Made by a program: the position numbers and the translations under genes. Under the pieces are notes generated by a model. The model searched no databases and had not been told where the DNA came from. It worked only from the letters and a program-made list of their open reading frames with translations. 23,213 bases of DNA, from positions 1 to 23,213 of the forward strand of contig ML978380.1 in NCBI GenBank assembly GCA_010015745.1. The letters are read 5' to 3'. Of the stretch, positions 1 to 8,754 are shown one piece after another; the first letter of the stretch is position 1, and each line of letters opens with the position of its first letter. The stretch comes from Setomelanomma holmii. Its lineage: Eukaryota; Ascomycota; Dothideomycetes; Pleosporales; Phaeosphaeriaceae.

Positions 1-1865
1 GACAATGATGCAGTAGAAAGGGCGGTAAGCCTTGTCGGCTCTAGGACGTCGACTGACGTCTTCTTTCATCTTGCCCTAGATGCAAGGGATGCAAGAATCT
101 GTCTACTGTTCTCCTTTCCTATTTGTGCCTACTGTAAGGCCTGTAGTAGAGTCTTTGAGATGCTTAATAGCCTGATAGCTTAGATAACTAAGCAGCTGAT
201 AGGCTTTCATTGCAGTGACAACTTAAGGTGGCTTTGCTTGAGTAGAAGCAGCTGCTGCTATAGCCTGAAAAGGCTGTGTGGCGTCTTAAGCGTTCAAGAA
301 CTAGTGACCTCTAACTTGTTCAAGATCTATAAAGAGTGACTCATCTTCCTTAAAGAGCGTGTTCGTCTTTAAGTTAAAGTAGATCTTCTTGCAACAGCTA
401 AGACTGAAGATATTAGCCATATATCCTAGGATATATGCCACTTTCTTAAGCGTGATTAAGGCTGTCTTATTGCCCCTTTTTATGTCAAGAGTTACCTCTC
501 CCTAGGCCTGTATCTGATACAAGTTACAGCCTGCTTGTACAGTGTCTTGAGAGGAAGGAAGCCTAATTTGCTTCTAATTAGACTCTGTCTTGTTGCAGAT
601 GTGGACATCTGATCTAGGGTCTATCACCCATCGGTGCTGCAGCAATTAGGCGTGCAACGACAATGCCGCGTTTGACTGCAATAGTTGCAAGGGTTGCTTG
701 AGACAGGCTGTATTTGACGCGTATCCGTCAGAGCTACAGTCTGAAGCAGTGTCAGCTTGATAAGCATGACGTGATGCGGAGTTCTTGCGTTTGGCTAACT
801 CAGCCTTAGCTTTCTCCAGATCGAACGTCCATTGAATGCCTGCATCCTTGTAGGCCTTCTTGACCTTCTTAAGCGTATCCTTATTCTGAAAGGTTTCAAC
901 AAGCTAAGATAAGGCCTTTATGCTAGGCTTGAAGTCTTTAAGCCTGCCTTCAGCCTTAGGGTTGAGAGTGAAACACTGAAGGACTAAATGATAGAGCCCA
1001 CAGACGCATGTTGATCAGTCCTTCTTCGGGTGATCTCTTAGCTTAGGCTCTGTAATTAATAGAGAGGTGAAACTCCCTAGCGTTTTAGTCGTGTTTTGGG
1101 CTGTAGGTGCTGTTCATCAATAACGGCTGATTAAATCTTGTAGGGTCAGAGTTAGAAAGCAAGCGTTTAATTCACCTTACTCTATAGCAAGGAACTGCGC
1201 TTGTGCCTATGCCTCGTCTCCTGAGTCCCGTACAGCATAGATGAATCGCCACTGTGCTTGGGTTTCTGTCATCCCTGGCATGCTCTCTTAAGCACATTGA
1301 GATGTAATTTGCGAGTATTCGTCTAGCCAGGCTTAGGTGTTCTAGTTCTTTAGCTTCTTCTGAATATCGCTGTATCTGGCGGCAAGCTCTAGCCTGCGCT
1401 GTTAGTCTGTGACCTTAAAGTGCTTTTAGAGCGTCGTAAGCTGACTCCTGGGATCGTTGTACTCCACCCTATTAATGAGGTGGGCGTGTGACGTCGCGAC
1501 AGTGCGTAAGATCTCAAGATTGACCTCACTAATCGCTTTTTAGATTAACTCCTGGCGTCTGGACTTGATTTCCTATATTTTCCAGTGCTCTGATGTAGCA
1601 TTATCAGCTGGCTCTGCAACAGGTGGTAGAGACAGTGTAGCTGAATCAGGGTCGCAGTACTGCCATACGCCCTTGATGGAAGCGTATCGTCGTTTGGCAG
1701 CATACCAAGATGTCTAGTCCGCAGAACCTTGGAGGATTGTAGTAGCACGAATATCTGTGCTAGTGGTAGCTATTATAGCAAAAAGAGCTGCCTTGTGCTA
1801 GTCGGCAGAGAAAATGAGGTAAAACCTTAGAGTGAGAACTGGTTCTTAAAGCGTTGCGTGATGCG

Positions 1866-2055
1866 ACAACAGTAAGCGTGCAGCAACAAGAGGATTGCAG
1901 GGACAACGTTCACAACGTGTATAGCAATTAAAGTACTAGAGGCGTGAAAATAGCCTTAGTAGAAGAGATACAATCTTAAAAGGTTGTAACAACAGCAAGC
2001 GTGCAGCAACAGGAGGATTGCAGGGACGACGTTCACAATGTGTATAGCAATCAAA
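1866..2055. repeat. Direct repeat in the Copia 5' leader, about 67 bp, two copies 123 bp apart
   Basis: Positions 1866-1932 and 1989-2055 are near-identical (shared core GCGTGCAGCAACA, then GAGGATTGCAGGGAC, GTTCAC and GTGTATAGCAAT). The five differences I count are all transitions. The copies lie between the LTR and the gag remnant, in the untranslated leader. Confidence 0.8.
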
Positions 2056-2102
2056 AGAGTGAACAATCTTATTTGAGTATCGCAGCGTGGTGCGGGGATA
2101 CC

Positions 2103-2113
2103 GGGCTCATAAC
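2103..2113 (-). other. Primer-binding site, half-tRNA type (initiator tRNA-Met anticodon arm)
   Basis: The plus strand reads GGGCTCATAAC immediately left of the LTR boundary TGTTAG. This equals the anticodon stem-loop of eukaryotic initiator tRNA-Met (GGGCUCAUAAC, CAU anticodon inside). In element orientation the complement follows the 5' LTR directly, where a primer-binding site must lie. Drosophila copia is known to prime from an internally cut initiator tRNA-Met half-molecule, and this site fits that mode rather than pairing with a tRNA CCA end. Confidence 0.75.
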
Positions 2114-2282
2114 TGTTAGATGTGGGAGCACAGGGCAGGTATGAATGAGGCAGAAGGTTGTTGTATTGAGAGAGCTACTGTGAGCGATTATATACACAAC
2201 CAGATGAGTAAGCAGGTGACTAACAGAGTCACGTGAGATGCAGTTCACAGTGTACTGTGTGAACTGAGGTGCCAGGCTGACA
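2114..2282 (-). repeat. Copia 5' LTR, 169 bp
   Basis: The segment starts TGTTAG and ends CTGACA on the plus strand, giving the TG...CA ends of an LTR. It abuts the primer-binding site on its left and unique DNA on its right. A second copy of the same sequence begins at 23066, and the two align almost throughout the shared 148 bases. In element orientation a TATATAATCG motif near 2190 could be the promoter TATA box. An imperfect palindrome GTTCACAG...CTGTGTGAAC lies at 2243-2264. The matching 3' LTR is outside the window. Confidence 0.85.
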
Positions 2283-2393
2283 GTTGCCATTCCTGATCAA
2301 GCGCGCGTCATTGCGGCGTTTACAGGAAGTACAGCACATGTTACGGCCTCGGCGGAGCTACTCTAGTGTGAGTTGGGATAGCTCATTTACGGC

Positions 2394-2402
2394 TATATAT
2401 AT
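2394..2402 (+). promoter_or_regulatory. Putative TATA box of the 2470 gene
   Basis: TATATATAT lies about 68 bases upstream of the ATG at 2470, in the 187-bp gap between the LTR edge and the gene. The spacing suits a short 5' leader. This is inferred from position only. Confidence 0.45.
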
Positions 2403-2469
2403 GTAGCTAAGCCCACGTCACATAGCCAATTCAACGCAGTCCTTCTCAGCTCCTCACACCGTTACAATA

Positions 2470-3111
2470 ATGAAAGCGATACCACCAATCGAAGTCGAAA
2501 AACACCAAGTCATGCCTTCTGACAACATCCTAGACGGATCCATGAGCGAGGCAATTACGCAATCTCGCATATCCCACACATCAGATTCTGCGAACTGGCA
2601 ACGCGAGTACCGCCGCGAACTCTTCAAGCTCCTCGTCTCCTACCTGAATGGAATCAATCAGTTCAGCTCCGACTCATACGACATCGATGCAGAAAAGCAG
2701 ATGGACTTCCTGCTCAACCTGCTCCGGTTCAGCGATACAGAGGCCCTACGAGCCCAGCTAGGCGTTGACACAGCGCGTGTACAGATTGCTCTAGAAAGCT
2801 GGATGAGCATGCGTCGCCGTCTAGGCGCGTTCCGCAGCGCGACGGGCTACTTTGGATGGCCGGGCGAGCAGTGGGCAGAGTTCTTGAGGCACTTAGATAC
2901 TGTGCCGAGTGCCCAGGCTATACTTGCTTATGTTGACCTTCAAGGCAGAGAAGGCGAGTGTGGGTACGTGGCTGATACTTTTGATGAGGATCTTGCGAGG
3001 GTTTTCGATGCGCTGACGAGGGTTCCGGGGCGTAATGGGCCCAAGGCGTTCGAAAGTGTGGGAAGGTATAATGAGGTGCTTTTGGACTGGTTTCGGGAAT
3101 GGGATGTGTAG
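2470..3111 (+). CDS. Hypothetical protein, 213 aa, single exon
   Basis: An uninterrupted 213-residue ORF begins at an ATG in acceptable context (ACAATAATGA), with a TATA-like motif upstream. I do not recognise the family. The first 40 or so residues look polar and unstructured. From about residue 43 (NWQREYRRELFKLLVSYLNGIN) the chain looks mainly alpha-helical, with aromatic-rich segments such as GYFGWPGEQWAEFL and a C-terminal VLLDWFREWDV. No signal peptide, membrane segment or catalytic motif is visible. Its frame is undamaged although it sits only 188 bp from a degraded LTR. GC-rich codons in the body contrast with the AT-shifted transposon to its left, supporting a real gene. A cytoplasmic or nuclear product is a guess. 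Confidence 0.6.
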   Translation: MKAIPPIEVEKHQVMPSDNILDGSMSEAITQSRISHTSDSANWQREYRRELFKLLVSYLNGINQFSSDSYDIDAEKQMDFLLNLLRFSDTEALRAQLGVDTARVQIALESWMSMRRRLGAFRSATGYFGWPGEQWAEFLRHLDTVPSAQAILAYVDLQGREGECGYVADTFDEDLARVFDALTRVPGRNGPKAFESVGRYNEVLLDWFREWDV

Positions 3112-3276
3112 GGTTTTTTTAACGGCGGAGATAATAATGTCAATCCAAGCGTGCCGGGACGCACGGTGTAACGGGACACTTTTTCTTTGGGGCGCTCGGA
3201 GTGTTTTCACCACGCCTGTTGATCGACAGGTGCAGCGTGCATCCATTGTAAAGCTCTCGTTCTTCTAGCACATCAG

Positions 3277-4034
3277 CCTGCTAAAGCGGGAGGTTGGAAG
3301 ACAGGATCTGGGATCACGCACAGGAGGCTTCATTAGAAGGTAGAAGCGCTTAGGCGGTAGAAGCAAGAGAAGGGCGATGCATTTCCTGGATCTGGGCGCA
3401 CGCACGGGAGGCCTGCTTAGACGGAGGTCGGAGGACAGGATTTAGGTTCACGTACGGTTGAAGCGCTTAGGTGGTAGAAGCTGGAGAAGGGCGATGCAGT
3501 TCCCTGGATCTGGGCACACGCATGGGAGGCTTACTAAAGCGTGAGGCAGAAGACAGGATTTGGGTTCACGTACGGTTGAAGCGCTTAGGCGGTAGAAGCT
3601 GGAAAAGGGCGATACATTTTCCTAGATCTGGGCGCACGCATGGGAGGCCTCCTTGAACGGAAGTCAGAAGACAGGATTTGGGCTCACGTACGGTTGAAGC
3701 GCTTAGGTGGTAGGAGCTAGAGAAGGGCGATGCATTTCCTAGATCTAGGCGCACGCACGGGAGGCCTGCTTAGACGGAGGTCGGAGGACAGGATTTAGGT
3801 TCACGTACGGTTGAAGCGCTTAGGCGGTAGAAGCTGGAAAAGGGCAATACATTTTCCTAGATCTGGGCGCACGCATAGGAGGCCTCCTTGAACGGAAGTC
3901 AGAAGACAGGATTTGGGCTCACGTACGGTTGAAGCGCTTAGGTGGTAGAAGCTGGAGAAGGGCGATGCAGTTCCCTGGATCTGGGCACACGTACGGGATG
4001 CCTGCTTGGACGGAGGTCGGAGGACAGGATTTGC
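3277..4034. repeat. Minisatellite, about 118-bp period, about six copies
   Basis: The marker GCGCTTAGG recurs at 3346, 3463, 3581, 3699, 3816 and 3934, at intervals of 117 or 118 bp. Each unit carries GGTAGAAGCTGGA, AAGGGCGAT, a CTGGATCTGGGC-type block, GGGAGGCCT, GAAGACAGGATTTGGG and CACGTACGGTTGAAGC. Two variants alternate: one with CTTGAACGGAAGTCAGAAGACAGG, the other with CTTAGACGGAGGTCGGAGGACAGG, so a dimer of about 235 bp is the higher-order unit. The first copy is the most divergent. The period is not a multiple of three, and the short ORFs across it are chance products. Confidence 0.93.
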
Positions 4035-4340
4035 TTCGCTGTTTTGTGTGGCTCTTCAGCCAAAAAATGTGAAGTTGGCGCACGGGCCGAATATTCCTCA
4101 CTAAAAACGAGCTCCTTCGTATGCAACCGCCACCCCGCAAAAACCGACCCCACGACTAAGTCCATGCACTGGGCTACCACGTGCTGGTGAAATAGAATGC
4201 TTTGATATAATTCGTTACACATGGTATCAGTCGCCTGCCCTATCCATTCATCCTAACATCCCTTCCCATCGTTGTGCTCTTTCATTGTTGTCCTCGCACA
4301 ATAAGCAGCTTAGTCCTACTCAACGGTATAGTAGTCGATG
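4035..4340. other. Unique intergenic DNA, no gene seen
   Basis: About 300 bases separate the minisatellite from the 3' end of the kinase gene. The left part follows directly on the last, truncated repeat unit. A CACGTG E-box-like hexamer lies near 4178. I see no supportable ORF or RNA gene. Confidence 0.5.
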
Positions 4341-5444
4341 TTATTCCGCGTCGTTATTCCACCATTCATCTTCTAATAACTCTTTTGCGGTTGGGCGGTC
4401 CCTCCAATCGAGTTTCATTATCTTTGATATGAAGATGTTGTCTCTCTGATTTACTTCGCTCTCGGTAGTTCGCGAAAATGGCGTTGTCTTCTCTTTGGGG
4501 ATATTTTGCATGATCAACATAATAGATTGGACCGTTTCTGGGTCTGCAATCTCAGCGATTTTGGCTGGGAAAGGACCAAAATATTTGAATTGCTCTTCGA
4601 CAACCCCAACCACATACTCTTCGTCATCGCGTTTCAATCCTTTGGGTTGGAAAAGGTTAAAGTGTCCACCGTAGATAAGGCTGATAAGCTGTGAAGACGT
4701 CAACTTTCATCTATACTCATGATTGCAGTAGGACTGTGACGCACCATAGCACCGAAAGACCATATGTCAGCCGCAGTGTTCCATGGCAGTTCCATGAGAA
4801 TCTCTGGGCTTGTCCACATCGGTGCTCCCACCACAGTGCCAGATGTAGCCCACTCCGAGTTAGCGGGGTAGCATCCACCTAAGTCGCCTAGTTGGACGTC
4901 GGAAAATCGAATGTCGCCTTCTTGCAGATTAACGAACACGTTATCTGGCTTGACATCTAGATCATCTATTAGTCACATACAATCCATCTTTCATCCAAGG
5001 TAGCAGTATACCTGTGTGCACAAACCCATCCTCATGTAAGGTCTTTATTGCCTCTAGTACACATCGCGACACGTATTTGAGTTCTCTCCTATTCAAAGTT
5101 CTTGCAACGGACGCGTCTAGAAGGTCTCCTTGCAAGTACTTTAGGGCGATAGTCACAGGGAAAGACGGTTCGTCGATTTCATCGATCAAAGGTCGGAGGT
5201 ACGGGGTGCGGTGCTGAAATCTTTTGAGTACGTTTCTTTCATTCTCTACCCGCGGGTGATCCAGAACGCTCTTGATCACCACAAGCTCCTGCAAATGATT
5301 TCTAGCAATTATAAAAATTTGTGATAAAGATTGGGTGTATTCTGCTTACTTCGCAAACCACACAGTATCTTGGATTTCTTTCGTGATCGTGTATTTGCTA
5401 GCACGCCCCTTCAGAACCTGACCGATTCGAAAGAGCGAAGACAT
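4341..5444 (-). CDS. Small protein kinase domain protein, 314 aa, four exons
   Basis: The model is exons 5444-5350, 5301-5012, 4956-4745 and 4688-4341, with GT-AG introns of 48, 55 and 56 nt; every junction keeps the frame. The protein is essentially one kinase domain. It shows the ATP-site lysine in ELVVIK (K42), the catalytic loop HTDVKPDN (H127, D129, N134), metal-binding DLG (D153) in place of DFG, SPE (178-180) in place of APE, and DIWSFG with D192. The C-terminal motif IMKLDWRDRPTAKELLEDEWW is typical of the last kinase subdomain. Arg before the catalytic Asp is replaced by Thr and the glycine loop is degenerate. This is how I remember a small kinase family of Dothideomycetes. Catalytic residues are all present, so activity is plausible, but the substrate is unknown. 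The frame shows no damage. Confidence 0.82.
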
Positions 5445-6009
5445 AGGATTAAGCTCAAACTTTATGATCAAGCACAGATGGTTTAGTTAAGGATAAGACA
5501 AGAGTTGTGGTTTGCACAACAAGAGGTGATAGGAACGAGAATGGACAGCGGTGATGGAGCGCTCAATGCCAAGATGCTACCGTGCACGGCCGCGTAACGC
5601 CCGGGGACGCGTAAGCCGGTACGGTAGGAGCTACGACCAGCTACTGGCTTGAACTCATCGCCTTGCATGCATAATGTCCTCGAACGTAACGCGCGCGCCT
5701 AGCAGCCCTCAAATAACGGCGTGTTCTTAACCCGGCGCTTAAAATCACCTAAAACCAATCGGAATCCACCGGGCTTGTCCCACCCATCCTGGCTCGGGCC
5801 GAGCTAGAGCCTCACGAAAATTTAGCCGACTACGCCTCATCCCAAATTGGCACTGTAGACCTTTTAGTTCACTGTGCCTCTTCCAGGTATATGAAGAGAC
5901 GTGTAGCATACAAAATGACTGGTTCGAGGGTCTCTAAACAGGATGCGCTATGTCAGGAATTAATTACTTGGGCCTGTGCAGCGGGACCTTATACATGGCT
6001 ATTCCACTG
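5445..6009. other. Intergenic DNA, no gene seen
   Basis: This holds the 5' flank of the minus-strand kinase and then about 500 bases with no supportable ORF (the longest is about 61 codons and looks random). A CCAAT occurs near 5754 and an ACGCGCGCGC run near 5688. No RNA gene was recognised. Confidence 0.45.
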
Positions 6010-6118
6010 AGACCTGGTCAGACTTGCTATCAGTCAGTCGGATCTACAGACTGAAAACCTAATAAGGCTGGTTTTCAGTCTGTAGATCCGACTGACTGAT
6101 AGCAACTCTAGACCTGGT
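6010..6118. repeat. Perfect 36-bp inverted repeat with flanking 9-bp direct repeats (possible MITE or foldback element)
   Basis: Arm one (6024-6059, TTGCTATCAGTCAG... ending GAAAACC) is the exact reverse complement of arm two (6070-6105), with a 10-base spacer TAATAAGGCT. The direct repeat AGACCTGGT occurs at 6010-6018 and 6110-6118, exactly 100 bp apart, like a target-site duplication of the 8-11 bp class. A few non-complementary bases lie between each direct repeat and the arm. It sits about 150 bp upstream of the gene at 6271. Confidence 0.8.
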
Positions 6119-6270
6119 GCCGTTGTCACCGGCTCTCTTGCTACGGACAGTACTTAAGGTGCATCATTCCTCGTCCACAGACTACAAAATCCCACATCTA
6201 GCACCAATCAGCTCCTTATTATAATCCATCTTCTTGCTTTCCAATCGTCTCCAAGCATCCCGAGATTAGC

Positions 6271-6640
6271 ATGCCTTCCTTCAATAAAATTGTCTCCAAA
6301 AAGTTCATCTCCAATGTCGTCAAAGATGGGAAGACCGTGGCAGTCTCCGCTGCAACCGAAACCTCAACTTGGAAGCGGGACGACGTTACAGCCCAAAAAG
6401 TCGGCGAACTCCTCAAAAACTCGCTTGGCAATTGGGGTGGTAAACTTCCCGAGGGTACAGAGGAGATCTGTTCAAGGTGAGTGTAATTCATCTAGGAAAC
6501 TGCATTCGGTCGGAAGCTTACCTTTGCATAGGGAGACTGAGCACAAGAGTGATAGCGACAATCGCAACCATATAACTGCTGTGTGTTTCGACGCAAAGGG
6601 TCAAGCAAAGACCGTCCACGTGCCTGTCAAGAAGACTTAG
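6271..6640 (+). CDS. Small hypothetical protein, 104 aa, two exons
   Basis: Exon 1 is 6271-6476 and exon 2 is 6532-6640, joined across a 55-nt intron (GTGAGT...GCATAG) that splits an Arg codon. The product starts MPSFNKIVSKKF, contains TAQKVGELLKNSLGNWGGKLPEGTEE and ends AKTVHVPVKKT. I do not recognise the family. It is basic at both ends with a short helical centre; no signal peptide, membrane segment or cysteine pattern is visible. The canonical donor, plausible acceptor and clean frame make a real gene likely. Its stop codon overlaps the end of the opposite-strand gene by 14 bp. The perfect inverted repeat at 6024-6105 lies in its upstream region and could be transcribed or affect its expression. 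Confidence 0.62.
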
Positions 6641-7032
6641 CTCCGGAACTGTTGCGTGCTACAACAAGACCGCCTTTCTCTACCAGAGACAAAGGAGTAA
6701 ATCTTTCGTAATCAAGGCTGTCTATTAGGACGGGGCGGAAGTTGATGTGTAAAGAGGGTCTTGGCTGGGCTTCGGTCGTCCATGCTGCCATATTGACCAT
6801 CGTGTCTCTTTCCACACCAGATACGGCATGTGCATCGATGGCTAAGACCTGCAGTTGCATAAGCAACTCTGAGTTGTCGGGTGAGAACTGCTTTGGCACA
6901 ATGATCGTGTATCCGTTGTAATCCGAGTATTCAATAAACGCGTCCGCAGCCTGTCTTTGGTATCAGCGGTGATAACAACAGGGCATAGTTACGTACAGTC
7001 GCTTTGGTGGCAGGTGCTGCAGATTGAGCCAT
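6627..7032 (-). CDS. Small hypothetical protein, 119 aa, two exons
   Basis: Exon 1 (7032-6997) encodes MAQSAAPATKAT. A 46-nt intron (6996-6951, GTACGT...GACAG, branch-like GCTGATA) follows, and exon 2 (6950-6627) encodes AADAFIEYSDYNGYTIIVPKQF onward to a C-terminus of KSS. The spliced model adds an N-terminus that the uninterrupted reading frame lacks, and the junction is in frame. The body has alternating hydrophobic strands (YTIIVPK, LLMQLQVLAID, LHINFRPVLI), suggesting a small alpha/beta domain. I cannot name the family. No secretion signal or membrane segment is visible. It converges on the gene at 6271-6640, overlapping its last 14 bp. Confidence 0.6.
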
Positions 7033-7437
7033 CTGAAAGTGAATGTCGTGCAGGAAGGCAACCAGTGAGGGACTGAAAGGCCGGCAAGGCAAGAATTGGA
7101 GGACGTTGCGCCGCAGCCTCATGGGCTGCGTAGACATATTATGAACCTGAACCCTCAGACCTTGCTCTCTCTTAGAGACCTTCAATCTTGGTGACACCAA
7201 GCCCCAGCATGGAATAGCTCCAACCAGCCTACCCCCACGAGGGGAGGCGAACAGGGATGGTAGTCCAAAACACCGTAGGCTGCAGGACCCTCTGCGATGC
7301 GCCAACGCTGGTTCTATTGGCATAGCATGGCTCGCAAAAGCCTAGTGCAGTGAGGGGCAAAGTGCAGGGTGGTAGCCGCCTGTGCATGATGGCGCATGGG
7401 GCGCATTGTGCCGCACGGAGGGCGGTCCCCGGGATCA
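7033..7437. other. Intergenic DNA, no gene seen
   Basis: About 400 bases lie upstream of the minus-strand 119-aa gene. Overlapping ORFs on the minus strand (up to 130 codons) show no recognisable domain, no coherent splice sites and a low-complexity composition, so I treat them as chance. No RNA gene was recognised. Confidence 0.4.
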
Positions 7438-7475
7438 TTTAGATTTGAACTGAGATTTCTCAGTCTAAATCTAAA
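7438..7475. repeat. Imperfect hairpin, 17-bp arms
   Basis: TTTAGATTTGAACTGAG (7438-7454) pairs with CTCAGTCTAAATCTAAA (7459-7475) with two mismatches and a 4-base loop. It lies about 50-90 bp upstream of the gene at 7525. It may be a transposon footprint or a transcript hairpin; there is no further evidence. Confidence 0.6.
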
Positions 7476-7524
7476 GTATTTTGGGGTCCCCCTTTCAAGT
7501 GCGTTCCTGCGAACCTCAATCTCA

Positions 7525-8754
7525 ATGCCCTCTCTTACAGAAATGGCATCACATAGATCTCAAGAACTAATACAAGTCCTGGAACTATTTTCACCATCTA
7601 TAGTCCTAGGAGACTCTGTGAGTAACAGTCTTGCAGGAAGCGCTAGCAGATAGCTTACATAACTTAAGGCTTTGCAGACCAGTTTTCGTCAATTCTTCAA
7701 AAAAGGCAGTTGCATTGAGTTCTGTAAACTTATTCCTGAGGATGTAGGGGCTCAGGAAGTATTTACATGCATTCAAGGTCTCCGGGACCCGCTCCGGACG
7801 GCCCATGTGACTGCACAGCAACTACGCCAGCCACACGCTGCTGCGCCACGCGATACCTCCGAACCACTTAGCACCGCGCCACATGCTGGTACGCCACGCG
7901 ATGACGCCACGCCACACGAAGTCGCTACTTCGCCGTCCAATAAGCCAAACCCTGTGGCAGCGTACTTTAAAGTTTGATACCCAGACCTAAAGAAGGCACG
8001 AATTGAAACGATGACAAGGATCGCTCAAAGCACTGCCAAGGCCGGAAAACCCCATCGAAGCAGTGTCTTCAAAAGTGTCAGTTCGAAAGACCCAATTGTA
8101 CAGGCAAGGGAGGTGTTTGAGATGGTACATAAATCATTTTTGTGTCGAAAAAGTCGACTCTACTTCTCAAATGCAGTAGATCTTGCTGCGTTGTCGACAA
8201 CTAAACTCGCACAAGGACAGAACCGCAAGGATTTTGCTTTGAGCCAGATTAGTAAAGAGTTAGAAGTAGGAAAGAATTATGTGCTCGAGACGTACAACTT
8301 GGGCAGCAAGGACCTTACATGTATGGAGTTTGGAGGTCCGGCTTCTTTGCATTACATTAATGGCGCGAAGTCTGAGTAAGCATAAAGCTCTTTAATACAG
8401 GGACACTCTAACGCGTTGCAGTATAAGAAGACTCACCGACAATGACGTAGAGGCGTTATGCATCTATCGCCAGGAAAAGTATCCAGATATAGACCGCCAT
8501 TACAGAGATCAAGATTTGAATATTGCATACGAGCTTGTTTCTGATCTTCGAGTCTTAGGCTTTACAGATACCACCATCGCAAAAGGCAGCACTAGATTGA
8601 CTAAGTTGATCGGCGAACATGTGGACATGGAATCGCTTGTCCTCAATGGGGTGCTACTTCCGAGGAAGCATCTCAATGGTCGACAAGTCATCGAGTCAGC
8701 TACGAAACCTATCTCCGTCAGTCATGCTCTAGTAGCAACGGAAATGGCGACAGC

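Larger units (their letters stand above)
1..2113 (-). mobile_element. Ty1/Copia retrotransposon internal region, degraded (gag, protease, pre-integrase)
   Basis: Read on the minus strand, one frame holds a broken Copia polyprotein. In order it shows a gag zinc-binding stretch CVCGLYH...LQC (973-1008), a protease-like segment WVIDPRSDVHIC (595-630, where intact elements usually have an IDSG-type site) and the following GEVTLDIKRGN...YILGYMANIFSL. A GAG-pre-integrase segment follows, with AIKHLK and CIPCI-stop-GKM (67-93). The frame is interrupted by many stops, mostly TAG where Gln (CAG) is expected and TGA where Trp (TGG) is expected, a RIP-like pattern. The conserved GH of the pre-integrase domain reads SY, also explained by transitions. 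Integrase core, reverse transcriptase and RNase H would lie left of position 1. The 5' LTR is at 2114-2282. No intact product is possible. Family assignment is firm; the domain borders are approximate. Confidence 0.85.

Noticed and set aside
2078..2113. A genuine tRNA-Met gene at the LTR edge
   Set aside because: Only the 5' half to anticodon loop resembles tRNA and the similarity stops exactly at the LTR boundary, as expected of a primer-binding site.
2893..3246. Minus-strand ORFs of 117 and 79 codons over the 2470-3111 gene
   Set aside because: Antisense shadow of a cleaner ORF with a promoter-like upstream region; no motif and low-complexity composition.
3277..4034. Possible CRISPR array
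   Set aside because: Units are contiguous tandem repeats of about 118 bp with no unique spacers, in a eukaryotic genome.
3471..4222. Several ORFs of 60-94 codons in and after the minisatellite
   Set aside because: They repeat the same peptide out of step, because the 118-bp unit shifts frame at each copy.
6931..7438. Minus-strand ORFs of 130 and 69 codons
   Set aside because: The first covers the intron and first exon of the 119-aa gene in a wrong frame; neither has a motif or splice support.
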